A DNA stretch of 64,000 nt from Rosellinia necatrix. Lineage: Eukaryota; Ascomycota; Sordariomycetes; Xylariales; Xylariaceae. Numbering within the stretch: position 1 is the stretch's first letter; each line of letters begins with the position of its first letter. The DNA lies in contig JAGYVD010000002.1 in the NCBI GenBank assembly GCA_021209875.1, forward strand, positions 3,038,001 to 3,102,000, in the 5' to 3' direction. This document shows, in pieces, positions 1-11,329 of the stretch. The translations under genes were made by a program, and so were the position numbers. Below the pieces are notes generated by a model, which saw only the letters and a program-made list of their open reading frames with translations, searched no databases and was not told where the DNA came from.

Positions 1-2090
1 ATTTCTAGAGAGCAATTAGCCGATGGTAATTAACACAGTTAAATTTAGGGCGCTTACCTCGCTCAACCTCGCTTGGCTTCATATTCTTCCGTGGTAACGG
101 GTACGTTTTGATAATCTCTGGCAATGTGTTTGCTTGAAAATATTTCTTACTGGGTTGTTCTTTCGTACTGCGCTCCCTCGAGTATTGCTCCATACTCTTC
201 AGATGATAGCTCTTCCGACCGTACTCGTCCTGTCTTTTTTCGAAGAAGTCCCCTGCCTGCTTACCAACTTCGATCATCCAGTTGGGTGGGTTGCCTAGCA
301 TCTCGACAATTCTGGAGACCTGGTTGTACTCCGAGGAACCAGGGAATAGCGGCAGTCCTAAGAAAAGCTCGACCACAATACATCCCAGAGACCACATGTC
401 AATTGCGGATGAATAGGGAAGACCCAATAATACTTCCGGTGATCGATAGAATCGCGACTGGATATAGGTGTAAACTGTTTGCCGCTCGTCACAAGCCGAC
501 CCAAAATCGATAATCTTGATGATCGGGCTCTCCAAATTCTTGAGTAAGATGTTCTCTGGTTTCAGATCACAGTGTATCAACCGGGCCTTGTTGAGCAAGG
601 CCAGCCCATTCAGCAGTTGCTGCGCGAAAACTCGCACAAGCGTTGTGCTCAAGCCACGGAACTGATTCTGTTTTATCAATTCATATAGATTGACGCTTAG
701 TAGTTCGAATACTAAGCAAAGATGTTGTCGGTGTATAAAGGTGTCCTTTAAACGTAGCAGATGATGGTCATCGTTCTTGTCGAGCTTTGTGTTTACCTGT
801 CTGATACTTAGATTCCGGATGGGCAAGCACCTTGTTGGGGTATAACGTACCAAGTCCAATACGGATACTTCCATCATACTCTGATTAAAATAGGCTGTTC
901 GATTCTTGATAACTTTGACAGCCACGACCTCTTGTGTCTTCAGATTTTGGCACTTGACCACCTGCCCAAAAGTCCCTTGTCCAAGTACATCGAGAATTAA
1001 GTATCGGTTCCTAGGACGGAAGTTAGAACCCCAGCAGAAAATGTACGAGGCTGGGGCGAGACGTACTTGTGGCCGGCCTCCTCTGATCCCAGTATGTCAT
1101 TGACGTAGAGTATATAGTCGCTGTCCTCGTTATCGTACCCGTCGTTCTTAGTTCCTTTGCTTGGCTTCGTTAAGACTCGGCGAGGGTTTCTCGAAGATTC
1201 ATACTTGAAATTAGGATTGCAGATCCGGTAAGTCGCAGGGAGGTGAATGGTGAGGGCTTGCAGGGGCTGCGAGAGTGGTTAGTATATTAATTTGACAAGG
1301 TATGTAGTGTCCGGGGCCATACACTTATGAAGCCGCCCTCCGGGTTCGCTCGTCGGAAGGGCGGTTGCGAGTTGATCCTCGGCCGCAGCTCAGACGGAGC
1401 CTCAATTTTCCGGAGCTGGGGAACCGGCCGCTTTTCAGCAGGCAGACTCGTAGTTTGGGCATGCGACGGTCGCCTCGGCGATTGATGATCATTAGCATAG
1501 ACGCCATCCAGGGCAGAAACCGTGGAAGATTGATAGCTATCCTGGCTATTGACATAGGATGCCATCGAAGGAAGCTGCGAGCCCTGACGGCTATAAAAAG
1601 GGCTTGTGGGCGGATAATCAGACCTAGTTGGTGACTGACGCTGGCCGTGGGATGCCGAGAATTGGCCTTGATTCGATGTCCCCTTGGAACCGTATGGTGA
1701 CGTAGGCGAAAGAACCTCCATAGGCGAGTAGCGCTGAGCAGCGGCAGAAGGTTCTGAGGGCGAATGTAGGTTAGCCGATCGGCCGCTGCCAGAGAGATGA
1801 GATTGGTGATGCGGTCGCATGGGGTACTTCATAGTACCGTAGGGGTCATGAATATCTTGCATCGGAACATCACCGCTCCCATCGCGCGGGGCAGCGGGAG
1901 GTGACGCGACACCGGGCTGTGTGGAATGAGGGTTTGTCGTACCCTGGTATTGGTCGTATTTGAAGCTAGTAGGCGGGTGGGCCTGTCCAGGCTGCTGCTG
2001 AGGGTATTCACGGTTGGGCGTCATTTGGCCGGCGCCATTGTATCTTCTCGGGGTGCCGGAGACGTCCTGGTAGCCCTGCCACTGATCCAT
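1..2090 (-). CDS. yak1: Yak1 / DYRK-family protein kinase, 3' end cut by window edge
   Basis: Dual-specificity Yak1-type kinase, known in fungi as a growth brake acting against PKA/TOR signalling in stress and nutrient limitation. Exons on the minus strand: 2090-1323, 1266-1067, 1010-851, 796-58 and 4-1 (continues outside). Introns of 56, 56, 54 and 53 nt have GT-AG ends, and splicing restores one frame of about 623 codons. Residues 1-230 are a Pro/Ser/Gln-rich disordered leader. The kinase domain has the glycine loop GQGTFGQV (~333-340), ATP lysine K355, HCDLKPEN with catalytic D453, DFG at 473-475, and a YTY activation-loop motif (485-487), the site of tyrosine autophosphorylation in DYRKs. 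The end of the C-lobe is missing. The start at 2090 is the first ATG of the long N-terminal ORF. The 54-nt intron has no stop, so its retention would add 18 residues between VLDL and VNTK. Family assignment is secure; exon edges are inferred from splice signals and conserved protein sequence. Confidence 0.93.
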
Positions 2091-2172
2091 GGCGGTTGGG
2101 CGGAGCGCGAAGGGGGCTTGGCGGTCGACGGGGAATCAAGGCGTGTTTCGCAATTCCGAGGGTGCGGTGGTG

Positions 2173-2238
2173 AGAGGCAGATGAGAGGCAGATTAGAGGC
2201 GGATTAGAGGCGGATTAGAGGCGGATTAGAGGCGGGTT
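2173..2238. repeat. 11-bp tandem repeat, six units
   Basis: Six head-to-tail units of AGAGGCRGATT-like sequence, differing by single bases, begin 83 bp upstream of the yak1 start codon. On the gene's own strand the array is CT-rich, so it probably lies in the 5' leader or core promoter. It is likely variable in copy number between strains. Confidence 0.85.
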
Positions 2239-2821
2239 GGAGGTCGTGGGCGGGTTGGTGCTGGGGGTGTGAAAGCGCCCACTGGCAAAACAAACGCAAG
2301 GGGAGTTGGAGTTGGCAAAGATTGCGGCTGCTCGGCTGCGAGACCCAAGTAAACAGCCCAGCAGTATGTAAGTAGTAAGGAAGGCTAGATGCTAGCCTAA
2401 GCCTGGAGGATGGCGTTCACTGATCAAAGCGGGCGGGCGGCGTGAACTTGGGGTTTTGGGACCCGGATCTGGGGTGTGGGCAGTGTTGGCTACGTGGACA
2501 AGCCCAGGCTGTCTTGGTAGCGCGGAATTGGATCGTTTGGATGCTTCGCGGGCGACGGGTGATGCGACGGGGAACAAAAAAGAGACCGAGACTCTGTTGG
2601 TGGCGGCGACAGGGACAAAAAGTGACCCGGGCACATAGACGCCCAGATGCGAGACAATACAAGTATCGAGGTTGGGTTGAATAGACGGCTTTTTGATTAA
2701 GGGCTTATGGCGCAAGGCCAAGACGGAGGATACGACGGGGGACGAGATGGGGAAGGAGGCTCATTCAGGTTGCAGTATAACAGCAAGCAATCCAGAGGGG
2801 ACACACAACAGCGGCAGGTTT

Positions 2822-2854
2822 AGGTTCGGGTTCGGGTTCAGGTCCAGGTTCAGG

Positions 2855-2908
<54 letters not shown>

Positions 2909-2946
2909 TTCAGGCTCAGGTTCAGGCTCAGGCCCAGGCCCGGATC
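2822..2946. repeat. Hexanucleotide repeat (GGYTCR)n
   Basis: About 20 units of GGTTCG/GGCTCA-type hexamers over 125 bp. Read on the minus strand they give an open frame of alternating Glu-Pro, which I treat as a by-product of the repeat and not as a gene. A short (TAGG)n run follows directly. Confidence 0.9.
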
Positions 2947-2968
2947 TGCTCCAGGTAGGTAGGTAGGT

Positions 2969-3000
2969 ATGATGGTGGTGGTGGTGGTGGTGGTGGTGGG
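2969..3000. repeat. (TGG)n microsatellite
   Basis: A near-perfect run of GGT/TGG triplets after ATGA, in intergenic DNA upstream of yak1. No coding role is visible. Confidence 0.85.
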
Positions 3001-3164
3001 CTTGATATTGGCAGGGAGACGAATCAACACGGCGGGGTACCTGTCTGCCCAAGTACACGCTCCAAATACACAAGTCCTTCCCATGCGAGAACAAGCGATT
3101 ACAGATGATGTTGCTGATAGCGGCCGGCAAGGGGCAAGACTGTACACCGACGGTGCTGGTAACT

Positions 3165-4245
3165 AAGTACCCTAGGTAGGTAGTGGTAATAATAATGGTT
3201 GCTGGGCGGTTTAAGCGACCGAGTCAGCCCGTCGTCATAGGAAGGGTAATTGGGATTGGGAGTGGGATAAAACACATGTGTAATGGTATGAAGATATCGT
3301 CATGTTACCTTCTAAGAAGACAACAGATGGATAGCCTATCTGACCTCTAACCTAAGGTCCCAGGCCAGGCCATGTTGATCGTTATCTAGGTACCTACCTA
3401 GGTAGGTTGTAGGCAGGTTAAGAGGGAGTAGGTAGCTAGTTACCTCGGTAGTAGTCCAAGCATAAGGCAAGGAGGGGCGAGAAGCAGGACATCGAGCAGT
3501 GCTGTGCTAGATAGCATGCCAGCACCACTCACAGGGAGAGGGGCAACATTTGGTGGATCACCGATCGCAGGCACAGAGAAAGAAACTGCACATAGCATGC
3601 ACACGCACACATAGAAAAGACCATTTAAGAACCTACCTCCTAAGTACCTACCTACCTAACTATAAGTATTTAGAGACCTACCTCATACTAGACACCTGGC
3701 TAGGTACTTACCTATCCAATAAGTACCTAGGTACATAAGGTACCTAGAAACCCAGGCAGTTATCAGCGCCAAACATCAAATCAGTACGATCCGGAGGCCT
3801 AGAGGTTAGGTGCTAAATTACCTGCACACCTACCTGTGTTCCCAGTAGGTCGCTAGACAGAGGTGATGCCCACTAGCGTTCTGTACCTGTTGAGTATGCT
3901 AGTGCATATATTAGGTAGTTACCAGGGAGGTAAGTAGTTACTTGCGTTTATCAATGCTTGTTAGGCCCATAGCTGCCCAGCCAGCATTATAGCTTACCTA
4001 CCAGGTAGTGTTTATTTAGGCATCTATAGTACTAAATAAGTACTACCTATCAAAGTACTAACTCTGCCCTACCTGCTGTCCTAAATGACCTTGAAACACA
4101 CCCGTTTGGTACGTGGTCATTATAAGGTTAACCGGCTATAGTGCACAACATACCTACTTCTTAGAGCCATTTTAAGTAGGTGCCTGGTAGGTAGGTTGCT
4201 AAAGTACCAACTCGCGCGAAATAATGGATACAAGTAGGTAGTTAA
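3165..4245. repeat. Cluster of dispersed TACCTAGGTA / CCTACCTA tetramer arrays
   Basis: Many short runs of CCTA or TAGG, often joined back to back as the palindrome CCTACCTAGGTAGG (for example near 3390-3405, 3640-3660 and 3720-3745). Both orientations occur. The same motif returns at 8816-9560 but is not conspicuous in exons or in the AT-rich block. It looks like a family of small palindromic intergenic repeats. Confidence 0.75.
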
Positions 4246-6053
4246 TAGAATTGTCTACAACTATATATATCTTGATTCATAATTCAAGATATCACGCTTC
4301 TAGAATACCAATTCTGGGCTTCTCTCATTTGTCCCATCTATCTGATACCTTCTATCTAATGCCATCTACTTAATACCATCTTCCCTCATTGAACCTAGGT
4401 ATCTAGGATACAGTGCGGGCGTGGCAAGAGAGTGCGACCAGTAGCCAGGCTGTCATCAGCCAAAATGGTCCGTTAGCCCTGACCTCATGCTTGTTTTTCG
4501 TCAAGGGACAAGGGAGACCAAGAGTTAGCATATGCAGTTAGTAATATCGTGGTCAACAGTGCCCCTTTTGTATGGAAAGGCTAAGATATTATCTAACCTG
4601 ACAACAATTTGGGCCAGAGGTCAGTCTCTCTACCTGTCTTGGCTTAGATATTATCATATAATGCAGAGAGTTACTAGCACCACCTATTATTCTCGTCAAA
4701 CTTGACACAAAATCACAAATACCCTCGGTGGTTGGTTGCGGTTGCAGTCGCAACACCCTTTCCCGCTCGGTCTCTATACCAACAATGATCCAATACAAAA
4801 AGATGCTATATAAAAAAGAGCTTCTACTGCGCTGCCACCTTATTAGCTTGCTTCGAGTGCCCATTTAGGTATCTTATGTCCAGTCAGTTGCACAGGAATA
4901 TCAAACCCCTGTATGAAGGTTTATTAATAACTATCCCCCTTCCCCCCCACTCTTAATTCCGGAATAAGGCTTTGTTACAGCATGAGCATGAAAGGAAAAG
5001 AGGTGAGGTTACATCAGGTTGCAACCTACCTACCTAACCTAGATAGGTTAGATGTCCTTGAACCACTGCTGTTGTTGTATTGCCCGCCCCCCCCTCCAAG
5101 AACAGCCCTGCAAAAAGGCCCTGGATACGATCAAACTGCGTTGAAACCCAGCGCTCTATTCGCCTTTTACGATACATGCCCGTAGGTATTCTACTTGTTT
5201 GGGTAGCATAAGGCAACTTACCGTCTTTGTCACAGAGATCTATCTCCAGATTTCAGGTCAAATACGGCATACCAATCACTAATGCAATAGCTACTAGTAT
5301 TCTCAATCGTGTTGGCTTTTATTTCGATGCGGGCATCTCGGTTTTTGTCCAAAGATCCCGTTAACATCATCGCCCATACTCCCTCAGTCCCCTGTTCCCA
5401 CTACCTACAGAACGACTTATATCCAGGCCAATCTCGTGCCACGAGAAGCCTATATGATCTGTAATTCTGACGCATTTAATACAAAGGTCTTAGTATCTCC
5501 GGCCTTCTATCTCAATTCTTCCAAAAAGGATCCGGTCCTTGAATATCCCAACATGTGTTCTTGTCGCCCTAAAATGGGAGGAAAAAGCAGTAGTAGCCGT
5601 AATTTCGTCAGAGCGCACGGCAAATATTGCAGCGGTATCAACCATCGCCCTGTAGGTATCAACGAATTGCGTAAAAAGACGCCGACAAACTTTTGGAATA
5701 ATCAATGTGACAACGATAAAGTTCAAAATAGAGCTCGGATGAGAGCAGATATCACACAACCACGGGAAAAGGAACCAAGACCGGAAATAAATGAAAAGTC
5801 ACCAAAGAAGAAAATTGGGTTACATGAAACCTGAAGAGAAGAAAAAGAGCCCTGTTTTCCATCTTGTAACCCAGTAAATAGAGTTGTTGCATCGATACTA
5901 GATCAGTGTCAACCTGCCTCTGTAATAGGTAGCGTTGCTAAATTTCGCGACGTCCTTTCCTAAGCCCTTCGTCAAGAAGCAAAAAAAAAATGAAATGAAA
6001 TAAAAATTCGCATCCTATTTTACACCCACCAAGCCGACACGGCTTTTGAGGCG

Positions 6054-7790
6054 CTAGCCCTGATACCCGGGATAAGCGTTGTTGAAGTTTTGATTCGGAG
6101 GTGGTTGGTTCCACTGCTGATTCGGCGGCTGCTGGCCACGACCGTAGCCTCCCGCGCTCGGCGGCCCGGCATAGCCCATGGGCTGAGCTCCGTACCCAGC
6201 AGGCGACTGAGCCGGGGGGCCGCCGTACCCTTGTTGCTGACCTCCGTATTGACCTGGGGGCGTTAGTCGTGCTGCGCAGACGTCTTCATTAGGCGAAATG
6301 TGAGGCATACCTCCGTACTGGGGAAAATAAGTGGACGGGGTACCTGGGTACGCAGACGGCTGAGCACTTTGAGGACTGAATGCCTGAGGCTGTTGTGATG
6401 GATCAAAGTTCCCCTGAGGGTTACTGGGCGTCTTGTCCTTTCCCCACTGTAATCCGATTAGTACCTACTACCAGATCTCGCAAATAGGTAGATTGACTTA
6501 CGCTACACTTCAGAGGCCGGCCGTTGACATTGTAGCCATTCAATTGGCAAATTGCCATTGCGGCGTTTTCATGGGTATCCATTTTGATAAAGGCAAACCC
6601 ACGATCAGCTTGAAAGCGAGACTCCGTCACATACCCGAAATTTTGAAATAGAGGAACAAGATCAGATTGGGTTGTGTACGGGGTCAGATTTCCCACATAA
6701 CAGGTCGTTTGCCAACCGGGCGTCTGATTAACAATCATATCGTAGCTTTGAATGCCATGGGTTGGGAAATGGTGGTGGCCATACGGCGTAGTGGGCGTCA
6801 TACCCATCGCTTGTAGGGCCTGCTGCTGGGCGATGGACGGTTGGCCTTTCTGATTAGCCCAATTGCATCTGATGGCACGAGAACCCAGCCACTCCCCATC
6901 CATAGAGCTCAACGCCTTCTCGGCATCACCACGATCCCGGAAAGCTACAAAACCATATCCTCGGGAGCGTCCTGTTTTCATATCCCACATGACGCGAGCC
7001 TCTGAAATGGTTCCGAAAGCAGAGAATGCCTGAAGAAGGACCTCATCATTGACTTCGTTAGATAAGTCACCAACGAATATATGGAAGTGAGATGAGGTAT
7101 CCTCTTTATTTGTGGTGTTAGATTGATAGGCCCAATTGACTCGGATTTCCTTCGAAGCGATTAGTCTCCATCTGCCAGACCATGGCAGACAAAACTTACA
7201 GCTTGATGAACTCGACGGCCATTTAGGGTCTGCATAGCCCGCTCGGCCGCGCCTGGGTCGTCGTATTCTACGAATCCGTAGTTGTAACCTTTAGCCTGTG
7301 GTGGATTAGCCGCGTGTCATAGCAAACCTCAATAACCTTGTCAGACAATCGCTCGGCCCTTAGAATAATTCTCACAAACCTCTGTACATACGGGCTAGAG
7401 GATACTCACATTCTTGTCTGGGATAATCTTAACATTTTGGACATGACCGGTGGTCTCGAAAATCTGACGCAGGACATCCTCTGTAACGCGAGGGTCGAGC
7501 CCACCAACGTAGAGTGCACGCTTATTAGGCTCAGGCGCTACTCGGCGCGGGAACGGCCCTCCGCTAGTCGGGGATAGAACCGAGTTCTTATCAACCGCTG
7601 ACATAGGGGATGTGATCGCCGTAGGGATGGGATTCGTGTTAGGGGGGATGTGTAACGGTGGCGGGGGCATATGCGCCGGGTTTCCTTGGCCGTTCTGGTT
7701 GTTGTCAAACCCAGGAGCGCCGGCATTGGACTGAGGTGGCGGCTGGGATGGGAGCTGGGGACCAGCAGAGGGCGCACCGGGGTCTGCCAT
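6054..7790 (-). CDS. pub1: Pub1/TIA1-type RNA-binding protein with three RRMs
   Basis: Poly(U)/AU-rich mRNA-binding protein of the Pub1/TIA-1 family, which in fungi affects mRNA stability and stress-granule assembly. Exons (minus): 7790-7410, 7295-7200, 7149-6502, 6446-6311 and 6253-6054. They total 1461 nt, giving 486 residues, all in frame. A Pro/Asn-rich head (1-88) precedes RRM1 (~91-165, RNP2 LYVGGL, RNP1 around YNYGFVEY). RRM2 is at ~181-256 (IFVGDL, GYGFVAF) and RRM3 at ~305-375 (CYVGNL, RGFAFIKM). A Gln/Gly/Pro/Tyr-rich prion-like tail follows, as is typical of the family. Introns are 114, 50, 55 and 57 nt with GT-AG ends. The last one is 57 nt with no stop, so the unspliced ORF stays open; its CGACTAAC branch site and the fit of PQYGG to QYGG support splicing. 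Transcribed in tandem with yak1. Confidence 0.95.
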
Positions 7791-8815
7791 TACAATGAAT
7801 TGTAGTAAATATGTCTTCTTATTCTAGAGGTCTCAAATGCAGAGCAATCAAAGCAATACTGATGGCCTAAGTCGAAAAAAAAAAAAAAAAAGGCACAGGG
7901 CGGTCGTGGGTCGTTTGGTGGACAACAAATCTTGGACGTTATGAAGGTCGTAACTTCGTTGGGTCGTGAGAGACGGTAATGTGGGGTATTGAAATAATTT
8001 TGGTGTTGTTATGCTCAGCCTTAAAGAGGGCGTGCCGAAGAGGAGTCGTAGATGCGCGGTAACGACGCTCACGAGGATCCACGACAACCTATTCGATTCG
8101 TGCAATAGCAATCGGCGCTAGCGTGGGATATAGAAACGTCTCGAGCAGGGCGAAACCGATTGGGCACAGGGCCAATGGATTGGAAGATGTCTCCAAGATG
8201 GACCTGGATAGGAGCTCTAGGCGGTGGCAATGACACACACGATGGCGCAGACCGCAAACCGCAACACAGCAAGCTCCGGAGTACGGATATACCGTTTCGT
8301 GTGATGCGGTGGCAACCGACGAAGAGGGGGAAGTCAAGTAGACAAAGCGCCAAAGACCCGAACGTACGAATCAGCCGCAGATACTGGACAAATACGCGAA
8401 TGCAAGGATGGTGACGACGAATCTGATGATAAGAGAAAAGCGAGTCAGAGGAAAAAAGGACCAGCAGCGACGACGATGACGAGACGCACAAGACCAGAAC
8501 AAGACAAGAGGGAGAAAAGGAAACTGCCTTAAAAGGAGGAGTCCCCCAGATTCTCGACGCACAACACCGAGGATACGTGGAAAGATGATTCCGCACAACG
8601 ATGTAAGAGATGGGAGGGGAGGGAAAGGAAAGCGAAGCGAAGCAAACAGAAAATGGCAATGGGGTCCAAGTATTGAAGTACCAGCTGGGTGGAGAGTTAT
8701 GGTCTAGTTGGTTTGGTTGGTCGGCAGAAGGGGCAGAATGCGACAGGTGTGGCTGGTGCACAGCTAACTGCTGGTAGGAGGTAGGCATGTAGGTGGCCAC
8801 GCCCACATTCAACCC

Positions 8816-9560
8816 CTACCTAGGTACTTACTTAGGTACCTGGCCTAGGTACCTACCTAGGTACCTAGCTCTCGTAGGTAGATAGGAGTTAACCGACATG
8901 GAGGAGTTGAATAGATAGATGCGCTTAGTTGCTGCCAAAAACCTACCTATAACTACCTCTCGGCGGGGTAAGTTACCTACCTACCTACCTAGGTAGTGAG
9001 TAAACAAGTAATTAAGTACCTACCTACTTATATACAATAAGTAAGTAGGAAGGGTCTTAGACGCTGCTTGCAGCGCAAGGACATGATGGATAGCGGTTTG
9101 CAGCCGACATTTGTCGTCTTATGTCTCATCTGACCATGCTCCAAGCTACATACCTGGGTAGGTAGTCTCATGCCTATCTAGCAAACCCCTAATGCATGCT
9201 CTACCCAAGGCAGATATATCTGCCCAGACAAGAGCTGTGCTACTAGGTAGGTAGGGTCTGTCTTCTATCAGGGTAAGGTATATCATATGCTGTACCACCT
9301 TAGCTGGTACCTAACTTGCCTGCAGGTTAGATACGCAGTGGGTAAAGTGCCTCAAATGTCAGTGTGCCCATAGCGGGGTAATGTTAACCTCCCCGACAGG
9401 AAACAACTTGTTTCTAGGTACCTAGGTAGGAGGTAGGTTCCAGGTAGCGCCCAGGCAGTAACTACCTAGGTAGTAACTACCTAGATAGGTACCTAGGTGG
9501 TACTAATATCCAGTGCCAGTTGGTTTATTATTTATTCATACCTACTACCTAAGTACTTGT
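8816..9560. repeat. Second cluster of TACCTAGGTA-type palindromic arrays
   Basis: Dense CCTA/TAGG runs. At 8816-8870 several back-to-back palindromes follow each other, and others lie near 8940-9020, 9150-9165 and 9410-9500. It is the same family as at 3.2-4.2 kb. Tetramer units in both orientations would form hairpins. Confidence 0.75.
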
Positions 9561-9862
9561 AGGTAAGTATCTACCCTCCCCAGATGGCCCAATGATGGTC
9601 TCCAACAGAGGGTACGTGCCAGGTGAGCCACCCCTGCCAGCCAGCTGGGTAACTAAAAGTTGCACAAGGCTTGCCCTCAGGTCCAGAGGGAGGTATCTCT
9701 GCCTCAATATATTCTCGTAGCCCTTTGTACCCAAGGCTCTCACTGCACCTCTTGACAAAAGATTCAACTTTTCATCTTCCCACCCTCGTAATCAGGCCCC
9801 GATTCTCATCTTCATTCCGCCCTTTCGCCCTCACATCCTCTCACCTTATCACCCTGCCACCT

Positions 9863-9926
9863 TCTCGCCCTCTCGCCCTCTCGCCCTCTCGCCCTCTCGC
9901 CCTCTCGCTCTCTCGCCTTCTCGCTC
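9863..9926. repeat. 8-bp tandem repeat TCTCGCCC, eight units
   Basis: Five perfect TCTCGCCC units are followed by three slightly changed ones. The array ends 90 bp before the start codon at 10017, so it probably sits in the 5' leader or core promoter of the plus-strand gene. CT-rich leaders are common just before fungal transcription starts. Confidence 0.9.
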
Positions 9927-10016
9927 TCTTACCCTCTTGACACTGCTAACTTATACGCGAGAGCACATCTCCAGCTCCAACCTAGCCAGTGAGCGCTAGC
10001 TCTTATGATCCGGGTT

Positions 10017-11329
10017 ATGGCGGGCTCGACAGACGAAGCTCTCCAGGTCCTCGATCAATCATACAAAGATATTGTGCGTTTAGCATCCTTGGCAGCTTTT
10101 GGTTTCGCGCTAACGCTTCATCCCGAAGCTCATCCAAGTAGGGAGGCATTTTAGAGTAATAGCCAAAGATGGGCCAGAGGCGCTCGTTGGCACCCATAGC
10201 GGGATCCAGGCCAAGACGAGCGACTTGTTGAGCAAATATCACCTTGCCCTCAACGAGATTGAGAGCGAAATTGTGCGTGCGACCTCCGTAACGCTTGCTG
10301 GGGTTCCTGGGCGAGACCGTGACTAAATATTAGCAGATTCAGGCAAAATCCATCCTGCGCAGGGACCTGGAGAATTTGCGTGCAGCCCGGGTCCCAACTC
10401 CGGCTTCCGTAGCCGCCCCGGTTATCAATCCCCCACCACGGCTCGTGGTACCACCGACCCCTATGATAGAGCTCCCTTCTACTGCTGCACATTCTCGTAA
10501 TTTAAGCCCTTCTGATGGTACCATTGAACCTTCGGGAAAAGAAACTAAGACGGTTGCGCCTTTCCCGGACATGGGTATGGGCATGTCTGTTGATGTGGTT
10601 GACCTCACCGCTGGAGAGAGGAAGCCTTCTCCGCGGGTCCAAGCCGTTGCCGGCAAGCCGGTAGCCCGCCCGGCTCCGCCTTCAAACATGAAGCCCTCTC
10701 CAAAGCCGATTCACAAACCTACACCGCCTGCCAAAGTAACTCCCGTCCCTCCACCACAGATCCCACGTTTACAAGCATATCAGTCCCCAAATATCTCAAC
10801 GCAACCGAAACCCCAGCCAGTAATCCCACCTCCCAAGGCAACCCAGTCCACCCAGCCTGTGCAACAAGCACAACCTACAAAGAAGCCTCAGGACAGTGCT
10901 ACGGATGGCACGCTGGTTATTCAGTCTACAAGACTAGGTGATAGAGCCACTGCCGGTGTTGGGAATAGTGAACTTAACTTCACAGATATGGAATTCTCGC
11001 TTGCCCCTCCACCCAACAGTGAGCCCCAGGGTGCGCCTCCCGCTCCAATGCCCGAGTTCGATCTCGCAACCTTTGCGCCTCAGGGTGGAGATACCAACGC
11101 AACCACGGGAAACACAGGTAACACAGGAAACATTAACCCTGCCCAGTCGTCAAATGTAAGCTCAAACATGGACGATTTATTCAACCTGGGCGATGAAAAT
11201 GGCGGTGGTAATAACATGTTCGATCTGGAGGCACCTGAGACCAACGATAGTACATTTGACGACATGATGTACTTTGGAAGCAACGACACTGATATGGCGC
11301 GGTTCAATGACGAGTACTTCGGTCTCTAA
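10017..11329 (+). CDS. Low-complexity nuclear-type protein, possible fungal Mediator tail (Med2-like) subunit
   Basis: Exons 10017-10073, 10129-10272 and 10337-11329 (57, 144 and 993 nt) give 397 residues. Introns of 55 and 64 nt both start GTGCGT, have CTAAC/CTAAA branch sites and end in AG. The first 90 residues are the only part likely to fold: helical, charged, with coiled-coil character (ESEI, QAKSILRRDLENLRAAR). The rest is Pro/Gln/Ser-rich, has a VDVVDLT patch (152-158) resembling a SUMO-interacting motif, and ends in an Asn/Asp-rich acidic tail with FNLGD and FDDMMYFG motifs. A short N-terminal helical domain with a long disordered acidic tail suggests a transcription co-activator subunit such as Mediator Med2. 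That identity is a guess from architecture. An in-frame ATG at 10005 is an alternative start; 10017 has the better context (G at -3 and +4). The first acceptor is the least certain boundary. Confidence 0.7.

Larger units (their letters stand above)
2091..6053. other. Long intergenic region between pub1 3' end and yak1 start
   Basis: Almost 4 kb without a convincing gene. The part next to 2090 should hold the yak1 promoter and leader, as yak1 reads leftward. The part near 6053 should hold the pub1 3' UTR. The middle is rich in simple repeats and TACCTAGGTA-type tetramer arrays, listed separately. Two ORFs of 91 and 132 codons (4589-4864 minus, 5436-5834 plus) have no recognisable domain and I do not call them genes. 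Confidence 0.6.
7791..10016. other. Divergent intergenic region between pub1 and the Mediator-like gene
   Basis: A shared upstream region of about 2.2 kb for two genes pointing apart. Next to pub1 it has an A17-18 run at 7874-7890 and about 800 bp that are CT-rich on the pub1 strand, consistent with a long leader. A 247-codon minus frame at 8069-8812 is low-complexity and lacks any known domain. TACCTAGGTA arrays fill 8.8-9.6 kb, and an 8-bp tandem array lies next to the plus-strand gene. No other gene seen. Confidence 0.6.

Noticed and set aside
2765..3130. 121-codon minus-strand frame with a long Glu-Pro repeat
   Set aside because: It is a direct product of the GGYTCR hexamer array, the other minus frame is open too, and there is no domain or splice context.
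5436..5834. 132-codon plus-strand ORF upstream of the pub1 3' end
   Set aside because: No domain, no clear homologue type, basic and mixed composition, overlapped by an 89-codon frame on the other strand. It could be real but I cannot support it.
8069..8812. 247-codon minus-strand ORF next to pub1
   Set aside because: Ser/Leu/Pro-rich and irregular; the strand is CT-rich and several overlapping frames are open. It fits a long leader or promoter better than a protein.
9863..9926. CRISPR-like array
   Set aside because: Eight contiguous 8-bp units with no spacers; a simple tandem repeat in a fungal genome.
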